A stretch of 64,000 bases of DNA from Hyphomicrobiales bacterium (GTDB lineage Bacteria > Pseudomonadota > Alphaproteobacteria > Rhizobiales > Rhizobiaceae). The stretch lies in contig UCMS01000027.1 of assembly GCA_900473805.1 (NCBI GenBank), forward strand, positions 1-64,000, given 5' to 3'. The notes beneath the pieces were generated by a model, which had not been told where the DNA came from, did not search any database, and saw only the letters and a list, made by a program, of their open reading frames with translations. A program made the translations under genes and the position numbers. Below are positions 34,554 through 43,804 of this stretch, one piece after another (within the stretch, counting starts at the first letter, position 1; each line of letters opens with the position of its first letter).

Positions 34554-35618
34554 ATGGCCTCGACATTCGAAACGGCCCTCCCCGCTTCGAGAGACACCTA
34601 TCGCAGCCTGACGGCAAAGCGCCTGGCGATCCTGACGGGGCTATGCCTCTGTCTCGTCGTCTCCATTGCCGTTGATATGGCCTATGGTCCGGCGCGCTAC
34701 AGCCTGTCCGAGGTCATCTCGACGATCTGGAACCCAGAGTCCGCCGGCAACCAGCTGCGCGTGGTCATCTGGGACATTCGCATGCCCATCGCACTGATGG
34801 CGGTGACTGTCGGCGCATGCCTTTCCCTTGCGGGTGCCCAGATGCAAACGATTCTTGCCAACCCGCTGGCAAGCCCCTTCACGCTTGGCATATCGGCTGC
34901 CGCCGGTTTCGGCGCAGCACTCGGGCTCGTCGCCGGTGTGGCCGTCTTTCCGACGGCCGTGCAGTACATGGTGCCGATCAACGCCTTCCTGATGGCGATG
35001 CTTGCCTCGCTCTTCATCTACAGCGTCTCGACGCTCCGGGGCGTGACGGTCGAGACGATCGTTCTGCTCGGGATTGCGCTCGTCTTCACCTTCAACGCCC
35101 TTTTGTCGCTGCTCGAATATCTTGCCTCCGAACAGGCGCTCGCTGCCGTTGTTTTCTGGACGATGGGATCGCTAACCAAGGCGACCTGGGCCAAGGTGGC
35201 GGTCACCTTCGGTGTGCTGGTCGTGTGTGTGCCCCTGTTTGCCCGCCGCGCCTGGGCGCTCACGGCCCTTCGGCTCGGAGACGACAAGGCTTCTTCCTTC
35301 GGCGTCAACGTCAAGGGCTTGCGGCTTGAGACCATGATGCTGGTGAGCCTGCTGGCGGCCATCCCGGTCTCCTTCGTCGGCACCATCGGCTTTGTCGGAC
35401 TGGTGGGCCCGCATATCGCCCGCATGCTGGTCGGCGAAGACCAGCGCTTCTTCCTGCCTGGATCGGTGATCTGCGGAGCGCTGCTGCTCTCCGTCACCTC
35501 GGTTGTTTCGAAGATGCTGATTCCGGGCGCCATTCTGCCGATCGGCGTGATCACAGCGCTTGTCGGCGTGCCCTTCTTCTTCTCTCTGATTTTCACCAAC
35601 AGGAGGCGCGCATGGTAG
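34554..35618 (+). CDS. FecCD-family iron-siderophore ABC transporter permease
   Basis: A 354-residue permease of the BtuC/FecCD family, predicted with 9-10 membrane helices ('RMPIALMAVTVGACLSLAGA', 'NPLASPFTLGIS', 'GTIGFVGLVGPHIARMLVG'). Being single, it forms a homodimeric pore. The ATG at 34554 is chosen with CAGGA upstream; the longer reading begins in the hairpin. It overlaps the ATPase gene by seven bases (ATGGTAG). Works with the binding protein at 33340. Confidence 0.92.
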   Translation: MASTFETALPASRDTYRSLTAKRLAILTGLCLCLVVSIAVDMAYGPARYSLSEVISTIWNPESAGNQLRVVIWDIRMPIALMAVTVGACLSLAGAQMQTILANPLASPFTLGISAAAGFGAALGLVAGVAVFPTAVQYMVPINAFLMAMLASLFIYSVSTLRGVTVETIVLLGIALVFTFNALLSLLEYLASEQALAAVVFWTMGSLTKATWAKVAVTFGVLVVCVPLFARRAWALTALRLGDDKASSFGVNVKGLRLETMMLVSLLAAIPVSFVGTIGFVGLVGPHIARMLVGEDQRFFLPGSVICGALLLSVTSVVSKMLIPGAILPIGVITALVGVPFFFSLIFTNRRRAW

Positions 35619-36364
35619 CCCTGAGGCTCGAGGACGTCGGCGCCCAATATGGTCGCCACCGCGTCTTCTCGGAGATCACCACATCCGACATCACAGGCGG
35701 AGCGTTGACTGCCGTAATCGGTCCGAATGCGGCCGGAAAGTCCATCCTTTTCAAGCGCATCGCCGGTCTGTTGAAGGGCGACGGCGTCGTGCATGTGAGC
35801 GGTGAAGAAAGCCTGCGACCGATCTGCTACATGCCCCAGGATACCGGCGCAAACGCCGTGCTCACCGTTTACGAGAGCGTACTGCTTGCCTCCAAGCAGG
35901 GATCCGGTTGGAAGGTCGCCGATAACGAGCTGGTTGAGATTGATCGAGTTCTGCATGCGCTGCGCATCAACGACCTCGCGTTTCGCGATCTCGGGGAATT
36001 GTCCGGTGGCCAGCGTCAGCTGGTGGCAATTGCTCAGGCCTTGGTCCGCAAGCCGGAAATCCTGCTGATGGACGAGCCCACTTCGGCACTTGATCTCTTC
36101 CGGCAGATCGAGGTTCTGCAGTTCATGCATACCCTGGCCCGCGACTCCGGCATCGCCGTGTTGATCGCGCTGCACGACCTTAACCACGCCATGCGCTATT
36201 GCGACCATGTTTTGGTGGTTGCCAATGGCCGCCTGGTGGTCAGCGGTGCCACACTGGACGTGATCACCCCTGCCCTGCTGCGCGATGTCTACCGAGTCGA
36301 GGCAAGGATCGAAAACTGCACTCAGGGAAGACCGATGGTCGTGGTGGACGCGGCGCTGGCCTGA
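35612..36364 (+). CDS. Iron-siderophore ABC transporter ATP-binding protein
   Basis: A 250-residue FepC-type ATPase. Walker A 'GPNAAGKS' (residues 37-44), signature 'LSGGQRQLV', Walker B 'ILLMDEPTSALD' and H-loop 'ALHDLNHAMRYCD' are intact; Ala in place of the usual Gly within Walker A is tolerated in this family. AGGAGG precedes the start, which lies inside the permease gene. It is the last gene of the iron-controlled operon. Confidence 0.92.
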   Translation: MVALRLEDVGAQYGRHRVFSEITTSDITGGALTAVIGPNAAGKSILFKRIAGLLKGDGVVHVSGEESLRPICYMPQDTGANAVLTVYESVLLASKQGSGWKVADNELVEIDRVLHALRINDLAFRDLGELSGGQRQLVAIAQALVRKPEILLMDEPTSALDLFRQIEVLQFMHTLARDSGIAVLIALHDLNHAMRYCDHVLVVANGRLVVSGATLDVITPALLRDVYRVEARIENCTQGRPMVVVDAALA

Positions 36365-36523
36365 GGGATCCATCCACCGGGGGCCAGTGGAGCGGATTGA
36401 CTCTTGCCCGGGTGCGTGAGCTGCATCACACAGCAGACAACGGTTCCTGTTTGCTCGCTAGACAAAGAACAAATCAGCTCCCTATGCTCCGTGCGATCAT
36501 ATTCGACTGCACGGAGCCAAGTC

Positions 36524-37498
36524 ATGCTGACGCGCATTTTGATTTGCATTTCGTCAATTCTATTCACCGCCACAGCAACGCTTCCGAAAGACGTGGCCGG
36601 TGGCGAGGACTATCCCTTGATCGGCCGGTACGAGGGGTCGACGATGACCCTCTTCAAGCAAAGCGATTATGAAGAGCAACGCATCCTGACCAAACCGATC
36701 ACCTCGGCCGACCGGCGGGAAACCGGCAAACGGGTCAATGACAAGAACAGTATCCCGGCTGCGGGCAAATCGATCCGTATCCGGTACGAGGGGCCGAGCG
36801 GGCGTTCGCCGCTCGAAGTCGCGCGAAACTTCCAGAGCGAGATCAAGGCCAAGGGTTTCGAGATCCTGTTCGAGTGCAAGGGCGCCGACTGCTCTGATCT
36901 CGGCGGGTCCGAACTCTACTTCGCGCTGCACGACGAGAGTCCGCTCGGCAATGGCGACATTCACTCAAACCCTCCGTCGCAGATCTTTACCTCCGCAAAA
37001 CTGACGAGACCGGAGGGCGACGTTTACGCCACCATTTATGTCGGGGACTTCAAAAAGGCCCCGGAAGTGCTGGTTGATGTCGTCGAAACCGCGCCCATGG
37101 ACACCGACAAGATCGTTTTTGTCGACGCGGCACAGATGCAAAGGGACATCACCACCTATGGGCGGGTCGCGCTATACGGAATACTCTTTGATTTCGACAA
37201 GGCGAGCATCCGTCCGGACTCGCAGCCGACACTGGATGAAATTGCAAAGTTTCTGAGTTCCAACACTCAGGTAAAGCTCATCGTCGCTGGGCATACCGAC
37301 TGGAAAGGTGGCTTCGACTACAATCTCGATCTGTCGAAACGGCGCGCCGAAGCTGTCGTAAAGGCCTTGATGGACATGGGGGTCGCCGGATCCAGGTTGC
37401 GTGCCTTCGGCGTTGGCCCGGCAGCGCCCGTCGCCAGCAACGAAAGCGAGGCTGGTCGGGCGAAGAACCGTCGTGTCGAACTCGTCGCGGCCGAATAG
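36524..37498 (+). CDS. OmpA-domain protein with DUF4892-like N-terminal region
   Basis: A 324-residue envelope protein: signal peptide (about residues 1-25), a central region (about 30-200) of the DUF4892 type ('DYPLIGRYEGSTMTLFKQSDYE', 'YATIYVGDF'), and an OmpA-like peptidoglycan-binding domain (about 215-320: 'ILFDFDKASIRPDS', 'VAGHTDWKGGFDYNLDLSKRRAEAV'). It probably links the outer membrane or periplasm to the cell wall. Start at 36524 by GGAG upstream. A possible promoter is TAGACA-18-TATGCT at 36459-36488. Single gene, convergent with the YitT-type gene. Confidence 0.8.
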   Translation: MLTRILICISSILFTATATLPKDVAGGEDYPLIGRYEGSTMTLFKQSDYEEQRILTKPITSADRRETGKRVNDKNSIPAAGKSIRIRYEGPSGRSPLEVARNFQSEIKAKGFEILFECKGADCSDLGGSELYFALHDESPLGNGDIHSNPPSQIFTSAKLTRPEGDVYATIYVGDFKKAPEVLVDVVETAPMDTDKIVFVDAAQMQRDITTYGRVALYGILFDFDKASIRPDSQPTLDEIAKFLSSNTQVKLIVAGHTDWKGGFDYNLDLSKRRAEAVVKALMDMGVAGSRLRAFGVGPAAPVASNESEAGRAKNRRVELVAAE

Positions 37499-37505
37499 AT
37501 AACGG

Positions 37506-38135
37506 TCAGCTCAGCCCCATGTAGCGCCCGGGCTTGTGGTTGATCGCCAATATGAGATTGGCGATCGCCGCGCCGAGAACAGAGAGGGCCAGCCGGTCGG
37601 CGGGCAGGATGAAATAGGCGGCGGCCAGGATCGAGAGATCGACTCCGAGCTGGAAATAGCCGGCGCGCAGCCCGATCTTTTCCTGCAGATACATAGCCAG
37701 GATGTTGATGCCGCCGAGGCCTGTGCGGTGACGGAAGAGCATCAACAGGCCCGTGCCGATCAGGCCCCCGCCGATAATCGTCGCATAGAGCGGATCGAGA
37801 TGCGAGAAGTCGATCCACTGGCCGTTGAGCTTCGACAGGATGGACACCAAGGCCACGGCCGTGAAGGTGCGGAGCGTGAAAGCCCAGCCCATGCGCTTGA
37901 CCGCAAGTATGTAGAAAGGGAGGTTGATCAGGAAGAAGATCAGACCAAAACCCCAGCCACTCGTATAGGAGAGGAGCAGGGCGAGGCCGGCGCTTGAGCC
38001 GACAGTCAGCATGGTCTTTGTGTAGATCAGCGTGCCCAGCGAAACGAACATGGTGCCCGAAATCATCGCGAGCACGTCTTCGTAAAGGCGGTGCCGCTCG
38101 GCACGCGCCTCGTTTGATGCGGTCGTGGTGGTCAT
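37506..38135 (-). CDS. YitT/DUF161-family membrane protein
   Basis: A 209-residue protein with about five to six membrane helices ('LAMISGTMFVSLGTLIYTKTM', 'FGLIFFLINLPFYILAVKRMG', 'GGGLIGTGLLMLFRHRTGLGGINI'). YitT-family proteins are of unknown function. It starts four bases after the stop of the aromatic aminotransferase gene, so the two are cotranscribed and both probably lie under the divergent Lrp-type regulator. A role in movement of an aromatic amino or keto acid is possible but not shown. Confidence 0.78.
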   Translation of the reverse strand: MTTTTASNEARAERHRLYEDVLAMISGTMFVSLGTLIYTKTMLTVGSSAGLALLLSYTSGWGFGLIFFLINLPFYILAVKRMGWAFTLRTFTAVALVSILSKLNGQWIDFSHLDPLYATIIGGGLIGTGLLMLFRHRTGLGGINILAMYLQEKIGLRAGYFQLGVDLSILAAAYFILPADRLALSVLGAAIANLILAINHKPGRYMGLS

Positions 38136-38139
38136 TGGG

Positions 38140-39312
38140 TTATCCGAGCAGCGGTTTCAGGACAGCCGCGACACGCTCGATGTCAGCGCTCTTCAGACCG
38201 GCAATGTTGATGCGGCCGGAGGTCGGCATGTAGATGCCGTGCTCCTTGCGCAGGGCCAGGACGTCGGCCTCCTTTAGCGGCAGTAGCGAGAACATACCTT
38301 GCTGTTCGGCAATCTGCGGCGCCAGCTGCCAACCATCGGCAAGGGCATCGGCCAATTGCTGGCGAAGACCGTGCAGACGGGCGCGCATGGAGTTTAACTC
38401 CTCCATCCAGTCCTTGCGCAGGATATCGGACGACAGGATCGTCCGCACCACGGCCGCGCCATGGTCCGGCGGCATGGAGTAGCTGGTACGGGCCATCGTC
38501 ACCAGGTTCGATCGCGCCGTGTCGGCTGCGGCCTGGGTTTCCGCGACCGCAAAGATGGCGCCTGTTCGTTCCCGATAGATGCCGAAGGATTTCGAGCAGG
38601 ACACGGCAACCAGCGCCTCGGGAGCCGCAGCAATCACGGTCCGCAGACCGGCCACGTCTTCGGAGATACCGGCGCCGAAGCCCTGATAGGCGGAATCGAT
38701 CAAGGGTATCAGCCGCCGCTCGGCGATGACTGTGGCCAGTTCCTCCCATTGCGAAGGCTTGAGCCCTGCCCCCGTCGGGTTGTGGCAGCTGGCATGGATC
38801 AAAACGGCATCGCCACGCTGGGCACCGGTAAGCGCCTTCATCACGCTGGAGAAGCGCACATCCTGTGTGGGCACATCGAAATATGCATGCGTTTCGACAT
38901 TGAGACCCGTGGCCCCGAATATCCCGGCATGGTTTGGCCAACTCGGCAGACCGAGATGAAGGCGACCGGTGCCCGCGCGCGCGATGAGGTCGGATGCAAG
39001 ACGAAGTGCACCGGAACCACCGGGTGTTTGCACACCAGCGGCAAACTTCCCGCTTTCAGTTCCGCCGACCAACTCCCACAGCAAATCAAGGAAAACTCGG
39101 TCGCCCTCGGGCGCGACATAGGATTTGCTCGACTGTGTCTCCAACAAGAGCTTCTCGGCCGCCTTGACCGATCGCAGAACCGGAGTCTGACCGTGGTCAT
39201 CACGATATACCCCCACGCCGAGATCGATTTTGTCCGTGCGACTATCGCCATTGTAGAGCCCGATCAGGGCGAGCAACGGATCGTTCGGCTGGGAAGCGAG
39301 CTTGTCAAACAT
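38140..39312 (-). CDS. tyrB: Aromatic amino acid aminotransferase
   Basis: A 390-residue class I PLP aminotransferase of the AspC/TyrB group. 'IDLGVGVYRDDHGQTPV' near the N terminus, 'SCHNPTGAG', and the PLP-lysine motif 'SCSKSFGIYRERTGA' are characteristic, with the final substrate-binding Arg in 'TSGRINIAG'. It transfers amino groups between aromatic amino acids or aspartate and 2-oxoglutarate in the cytoplasm. The ATG at 39312 has AAGG upstream and matches the family start. Divergent from an AsnC/Lrp regulator across 159 bases that hold three TTGCGCA-type repeats. The tyrB name reflects family, not proven preference. Confidence 0.87.
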   Translation of the reverse strand: MFDKLASQPNDPLLALIGLYNGDSRTDKIDLGVGVYRDDHGQTPVLRSVKAAEKLLLETQSSKSYVAPEGDRVFLDLLWELVGGTESGKFAAGVQTPGGSGALRLASDLIARAGTGRLHLGLPSWPNHAGIFGATGLNVETHAYFDVPTQDVRFSSVMKALTGAQRGDAVLIHASCHNPTGAGLKPSQWEELATVIAERRLIPLIDSAYQGFGAGISEDVAGLRTVIAAAPEALVAVSCSKSFGIYRERTGAIFAVAETQAAADTARSNLVTMARTSYSMPPDHGAAVVRTILSSDILRKDWMEELNSMRARLHGLRQQLADALADGWQLAPQIAEQQGMFSLLPLKEADVLALRKEHGIYMPTSGRINIAGLKSADIERVAAVLKPLLG

Positions 39313-39412
39313 GACGGACCTTAAGGTGGCATTGAATTGCAAGAGAGATAGCAAGTTTCCCGCGCAAAGTCTCTGCGGATTTCTTGTCTGCAGCGAAGGC
39401 TTCTTGCATCAC

Positions 39413-39453
39413 ATTGCGCAATTTCCCAATTGTGCGATAGATCGTTGCGCATA
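39413..39453. promoter_or_regulatory. Three TTGCGCAT-type repeats, candidate Lrp/AsnC operators
   Basis: ATTGCGCAAT (39413-39422, a perfect palindrome), ATTGTGCGAT (39429-39438) and GTTGCGCATA (39444-39453) are spaced 16 and 15 bases apart between tyrB and the divergent Lrp-type gene. Regularly phased sites suit the oligomers formed by Lrp/AsnC proteins. Confidence 0.5.
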
Positions 39454-39471
39454 TTTGCAGGGATGCATAAA

Positions 39472-39948
39472 ATGATCGAAGGTCAACCTTTGGAACTCGA
39501 CAGGATCGATCGCAGGATTATCGCCTGCCTGATCGAGAATGCCGACCTCAGCAACGCTGACCTTGCCGAAAGGGTCGGGCTGACGGCGGCTCCCTTATCG
39601 CGGCGGCTTGCGCGCCTCTATACCGCGGGTGTCATCCGTCAGGCCGTGATCATAGACCCCGCGCGGGTCGGTCTTGGTCTTCAGGCCTTTGTCGAGATCA
39701 CTCTCGACCGAACCACGCCCCAAGTGGGCGAACGTTTCATCGAGCATGTCGGCAAGCTTGCCGCCGTCGTGGAAATCCACGCCGTCGCCGGCGATTTCGA
39801 CTTCCTGCTGAAAATCTCAGTGCGCGACATGGCGGACTTCAAGCGGCTGATCTGGCAGGAATTCGACCGATTGGCCGAAATCAAGACGATCCGTTCCACC
39901 ATGGTCTTCGACAGCCCGAAACTCACCCACGGTTATCTGCCGGAATGA
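39472..39948 (+). CDS. Lrp/AsnC-family transcriptional regulator
   Basis: A 158-residue regulator: N-terminal winged helix-turn-helix ('LDRIDRRIIACLIENADLSNADLAERVGLTAAPLSRRLARL') and a C-terminal RAM/AsnC effector domain ('VEIHAVAGDFDFLLKISVRD'). It likely senses an aromatic or other amino acid and controls tyrB-yitT and itself through the repeats upstream. Two starts are possible (39463 and 39472); the latter has CAGGG at good distance. Confidence 0.88.
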   Translation: MIEGQPLELDRIDRRIIACLIENADLSNADLAERVGLTAAPLSRRLARLYTAGVIRQAVIIDPARVGLGLQAFVEITLDRTTPQVGERFIEHVGKLAAVVEIHAVAGDFDFLLKISVRDMADFKRLIWQEFDRLAEIKTIRSTMVFDSPKLTHGYLPE

Positions 39949-39952
39949 GAAA

Positions 39953-39969
39953 GGGCGCTGACCGCGCCC
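39953..39969 (-). terminator. Putative terminator of the dpp operon
   Basis: On the minus strand GGGCGC-GGTCA-GCGCCC is followed by TTTCTCATT, directly after the end of dppF. The U-tract is short, so strength is uncertain. Confidence 0.5.
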
Positions 39970-40000
39970 CCTCCCCTACCCGTTCGGATGCCGGACGATC

Positions 40001-40858
40001 TCAGCCGGCCAGGGCCGAGGTCTTACCGCGCCTCGCCATACGGGCGCGGATCGATTCCACGTCGGCACGCGGCGTCGCGGCAAAGAGCGTGCGGGTATAC
40101 GCGTGCTGCGGATCGGCGAAGACCGCATCGCGCGTGCCGTATTCGACCGCCTCTCCGTAATACATCACCATCACCTCGTCGGCGATGTAGCGCACGACAG
40201 AGAGATCGTGGCTGATGAAAACATATGTCAGGCCGAACTCTTCCTGCAGGTCGGCGAGCAGGTTCAGCACCTGAGCCTGGACCGAGAGGTCGAGTGCCGA
40301 TACCGGCTCGTCGAGCACCAGCAGCTTCGGATTGAGCATCAGCGCGCGGGCAATGGCGATACGCTGGCGCTGGCCGCCGGAGAACATGTGCGGATAGCGG
40401 TTATAGTGCTCCGGACCAAGGCCGACCTTGACCAGCATGTCGGTGGCGCGCTCACGGCGTTCGGCAGCGCTCATCTTGGTGTTGATGAGCAGCGGTTCAC
40501 CCAGCACGTCGCCGATCTTCTGGCGCGGATTGAGCGAGCCATAGGGGTTCTGGAAGACGATCTGCACCTTCTGGCGCATGTCGGCTGTCAGATGGCCCGG
40601 ACGCGTATCGACCTTCTGGCCATCGATCAGGAGCTCGCCTGCTGTCGGCTCATCGATGAAGGTCAGGATGCGGGCGAGCGTGGATTTGCCGCAACCGCTT
40701 TCGCCGACGATGGCGAGCGTCTTGCCCTTATCGAGCTTGAAGGAGACGCCTTTCACGGCATGGACGATCTTGTCCTGCTTGAACACGCCCTGTGGCACAC
40801 GATAGTCGCGCTTGATGTCTCGGATCTCGAGCATCGGGGTTTGTTTTGCTTCGGTCAT
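40001..40858 (-). CDS. dppF: Dipeptide ABC transporter ATP-binding protein DppF
   Basis: A 285-residue ATPase of the OppF/DppF type with Walker A 'GESGCGKST', Q-loop 'VFQNPYGSLNPRQ', signature 'FSGGQRQRI', Walker B 'LLVLDEPVSALD', H-loop 'SHDL' and the C-terminal 'YTRTLFAATPRAD' helix seen in peptide-transporter ATPases. It overlaps dppD by ATGA. Last gene of a five-gene dppABCDF operon; forms a heterodimer with DppD to drive peptide uptake. Confidence 0.92.
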   Translation of the reverse strand: MTEAKQTPMLEIRDIKRDYRVPQGVFKQDKIVHAVKGVSFKLDKGKTLAIVGESGCGKSTLARILTFIDEPTAGELLIDGQKVDTRPGHLTADMRQKVQIVFQNPYGSLNPRQKIGDVLGEPLLINTKMSAAERRERATDMLVKVGLGPEHYNRYPHMFSGGQRQRIAIARALMLNPKLLVLDEPVSALDLSVQAQVLNLLADLQEEFGLTYVFISHDLSVVRYIADEVMVMYYGEAVEYGTRDAVFADPQHAYTRTLFAATPRADVESIRARMARRGKTSALAG

Positions 40859-41703
40859 GCTGCACCTTCCGTTTCAGCGGCGGCCAGGAAGTCGGAAACC
40901 GTCGTCAGGCGGTCACCAGTGGCATTTTCCGGAAGGGCGGACAGGAGCGCCCGGGTATAGGCACTCTTGGGGTTCTCGAAGAGCGAGAGCACGTCGGCTT
41001 CCTCCATCTTCTTGCCCTTGTACTGGACGATGACGCGGTCGGCAGTTTCGGCGACCACGCCCATGTCATGGGTGATCATGATAAGGCCCATGCCGGTTTC
41101 GGCCTGAAGCTTCATCAGGAGATCGAGGATCTGCTTCTGGATGGTCACGTCGAGCGCCGTTGTCGGCTCGTCGGCGATCAGAAGCTTCGGATTGCAGGCA
41201 ATCGCAATCGCGATCATCACGCGTTGGCACTGACCGCCCGACATCTGGTGCGGAAAGTGGTTCAGCCGCTCGGCAGGATCCGGCAGGCCGACCAGCTTGA
41301 AGAGCTCGATCGCCCGCTCGCGACGCTCTTTTGCTCCAAGTCCCATGTGCAGGCGCAGGACTTCCTCGATCTGGAAGCCGACGGTGAAGCACGGGTTGAG
41401 GCTGGCGACCGGCTCTTGGAAGATCATCGCCACATCCTTGCCGATCAGCTTGCGCCGTTCGGCGGCCGAGATCTTTTGAATGTCGCGGCCCTGGAACTCC
41501 ATCTTGTCGGCAGTGATCTTGGCCGTCCAGGGCAGAAGCCCCATGACGGCCAGCATGGCGACGGACTTGCCGGAGCCGCTTTCGCCCACGATGGCCAGCA
41601 CTTCGCCCGGTTCGACCGACATCGACACGCCGTCGACGGCCTTGAACCAGCCGGTTGCCGTCTCGAACTGGACGGTGAGGTTCTGAATATCGAGAAGCGC
41701 CAT
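40855..41703 (-). CDS. dppD: Dipeptide ABC transporter ATP-binding protein DppD
   Basis: A 282-residue ATPase with Walker A 'GESGSGKS', '[13 protein letters not shown]', signature 'MSGGQCQRV' (Cys where Arg is usual), Walker B '[12 protein letters not shown]' and '[14 protein letters not shown]'. The C-terminal region contains '[13 protein letters not shown]'. It starts two bases after dppC ends and overlaps dppF. Pairs with DppF. Confidence 0.92.
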   Translation of the reverse strand: MALLDIQNLTVQFETATGWFKAVDGVSMSVEPGEVLAIVGESGSGKSVAMLAVMGLLPWTAKITADKMEFQGRDIQKISAAERRKLIGKDVAMIFQEPVASLNPCFTVGFQIEEVLRLHMGLGAKERRERAIELFKLVGLPDPAERLNHFPHQMSGGQCQRVMIAIAIACNPKLLIADEPTTALDVTIQKQILDLLMKLQAETGMGLIMITHDMGVVAETADRVIVQYKGKKMEEADVLSLFENPKSAYTRALLSALPENATGDRLTTVSDFLAAAETEGAA

Positions 41704-41705
41704 GA

Positions 41706-42614
41706 TCAGGACCTCTTCAGCTTGGGATCGAGCGCATCGCGCAGGCCGTCACCCATGAGGTTGATGGCAAGCACGGTGATCAGGATCGCGAGACCCGGGA
41801 AAGTGACGACCCACCAGGCGCGCAGAATGAACTCGCGTGCTTCGGCGAGCATTGTGCCCCATTCCGGCGCCGGGGGCTGCGCGCCCATGCCGAGGAAGCC
41901 GAGAGCGGCGGCATCGAGGATGGCGTTCGAGAAGGAGAGCGTCGCCTGGACGATCAGCGGTGCCATGCAATTCGGCAGGATCGTCTTGAACATTAGGCGA
42001 AGCGGGCTTGCGCCGGCAAGACGAGCCGCCGTCACGTAGTCGCGCGATTTCTCTGCCATGACAGCCGCGCGGGTGAGACGCACGAAATGCGGTTGCAGCG
42101 TCAGCGCGATGGCGATCATTCCGTTGGTCAGTCCGGGACCGAGGATCGCGACGAGAACCAGCGCGAGCAACAGTGACGGGAAAGCCAAGATGATGTCCAT
42201 GAGACGCATGATGGCCGTATCGAGCCAGCCGCCGTAGTAGCCCGCGAGAACGCCGACGGCGATACCGGTCGTCAAGGACAGGGTGGTGACGAAGACGCCG
42301 ATGAACAGCGAATACTGTGACCCGTAGATAAGGCGCGAGAGAATATCGCGACCGACAGGATCGGTGCCCAGCGGGTAGCTCCAGTTGCCACCCTCCAGCC
42401 AGGCCGGCGGGAGGAGCACCACGTCGCGATACTGCTCGAAAGGCGAATGCGGTGCGATGACACCGGCGAAAACGGCGACGAAAACGAGGGCTAGGAAGAC
42501 CACCAAGCCGATGACGGCACCGCGGTTTTCGGAGAAGTAGAACCAGAATTCGGCCAGCATCTGGCGGCGCAGCTGGGCGCTCGAAACCGGTTGGCTGATT
42601 GTTGTCTCTGCCAT
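41706..42614 (-). CDS. dppC: Dipeptide ABC transporter permease DppC
   Basis: A 302-residue inner-membrane subunit: an extended cytoplasmic N terminus, first helix at about 33-55, 'LGTDPVGRDILSRLIYGSQYSL', about five further helices and the EAA loop 'YVTAARLAGASPLRLMFKTILPN'. Lies between dppB and dppD with short spacers. Forms the import pore with DppB. A second DppC-like gene occurs at 15196 in the amide operon; the two are clearly distinct paralogues. Confidence 0.92.
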   Translation of the reverse strand: MAETTISQPVSSAQLRRQMLAEFWFYFSENRGAVIGLVVFLALVFVAVFAGVIAPHSPFEQYRDVVLLPPAWLEGGNWSYPLGTDPVGRDILSRLIYGSQYSLFIGVFVTTLSLTTGIAVGVLAGYYGGWLDTAIMRLMDIILAFPSLLLALVLVAILGPGLTNGMIAIALTLQPHFVRLTRAAVMAEKSRDYVTAARLAGASPLRLMFKTILPNCMAPLIVQATLSFSNAILDAAALGFLGMGAQPPAPEWGTMLAEAREFILRAWWVVTFPGLAILITVLAINLMGDGLRDALDPKLKRS

Positions 42615-42628
42615 GGGATTTTATCCTT

Positions 42629-43633
42629 CTAGTGGCGGATGCGCGGGTTGATCAGGCCGTAGAGCAGGTCGACGATCAGGTTGACGACCATGATGATGCC
42701 GGCGATCAGGAGGAGCCCCCCCTGGATGACCGGATAGTCACGGCGGAACACGCTGTCGACCATCCACTTGCCGATGCCCGGCCAGGAGAAGATGGTTTCG
42801 GTCAGGATCGCGCCGGCGAGCATGACGCCGATCTGCAGACCGATCGTGGTGATGACCGGGATCATCGCATTGCGCAGCGCATGCAGGCTGACCACACGAA
42901 ACGGCGACAGACCCTTGGCACGGGCAGTGCGGATATAATCTTCCGACAGCACTTCCAGCATGGCCGAGCGCGTCTGGCGGGCAATCACAGCAAGCGGGAT
43001 GGTCGCGAGCACGATCGACGGCAAGATCAGATGGCTAACGGCAGAGGCAAAAGCCCCCTTCTGGCCCGACAGCAGACTGTCGATCAGCATGAAGCCCGTT
43101 ACGGGCGGGAAGAAGAACATCAGCGAGATGCGACCGGAGACCGGAGTCCACTGCAGGATACCCGAGAAGAGGATGATCAGAAGCAGGCCCCACCAGAAGA
43201 TCGGCATGGAATAGCCGACCAGGGCGATGCCCATCATGGTCTGGTCGAAAGCCGAACCGCGCTTGATCGCTGCGATGATGCCGGCAGGCACGCCGATCGC
43301 AACCGCGATGAGGATCGCGCAGAACGACAATTCAACTGTTGCCGGGAAGAGCGCGAAGAACTGGTCGATGATCGGGCTCTTCGAGACGATCGAAGTGCCG
43401 AAGTCACCCGTCAGAACGCCTCCGAGATAATCGAAATATTGCACCACCAGGGAGCGGTCGAGGCCAAGCTGTGCGCTGATTTCTGCATGGCGCTCCGGCG
43501 ACATCACCCGTTCGCCGGACAGAAGCGCGACGGGGTCGCCCGGCAGCAGCCGGATGAAGGCGAAGGCAATGATCGAGACGCCGACGAAAGTCGGGATCAG
43601 GACGGCGAGCCGCCGCAAGAGAAAGCCAAACAT
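42629..43633 (-). CDS. dppB: Dipeptide ABC transporter permease DppB
   Basis: A 334-residue permease with first helix at about 7-29, 'FIRLLPGDPVALLSGERVMSPERHAEISAQLGLDRSL' type periplasmic entry, about five further helices, and EAA loop 'RTARAKGLSPFRVVSLHALRNA'. It is the second gene of the operon after dppA, separated by 171 bases that hold a strong hairpin. Pairs with DppC. Confidence 0.92.
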   Translation of the reverse strand: MFGFLLRRLAVLIPTFVGVSIIAFAFIRLLPGDPVALLSGERVMSPERHAEISAQLGLDRSLVVQYFDYLGGVLTGDFGTSIVSKSPIIDQFFALFPATVELSFCAILIAVAIGVPAGIIAAIKRGSAFDQTMMGIALVGYSMPIFWWGLLLIILFSGILQWTPVSGRISLMFFFPPVTGFMLIDSLLSGQKGAFASAVSHLILPSIVLATIPLAVIARQTRSAMLEVLSEDYIRTARAKGLSPFRVVSLHALRNAMIPVITTIGLQIGVMLAGAILTETIFSWPGIGKWMVDSVFRRDYPVIQGGLLLIAGIIMVVNLIVDLLYGLINPRIRH

Positions 43634-43759
43634 ATGTGGACCTGTTGTTTTTCTTGTGATGGTCGATCCCGGTGCTCACGGCATTCCGGGTCTGCTTTGG
43701 TGACCGCGACGGACTTCGAACCGAGGCGCGGCCGCAAATGCCTGCAGCTTCAACGACAA

Positions 43760-43787
43760 TCGCCGCGGGCGCAATGGCCCGCGGCGA
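43760..43787 (-). other. Hairpin between dppA and dppB
   Basis: An 11-base perfect stem (43760-43770 with 43777-43787) around a six-base loop, 17 bases after the dppA stop. No U-tract on the minus strand. Expected to block 3'-exonucleases and keep dppA mRNA high; partial termination is an alternative. Confidence 0.65.
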
Positions 43788-43804
43788 AAGAGTGATCGTT
43801 CCGA

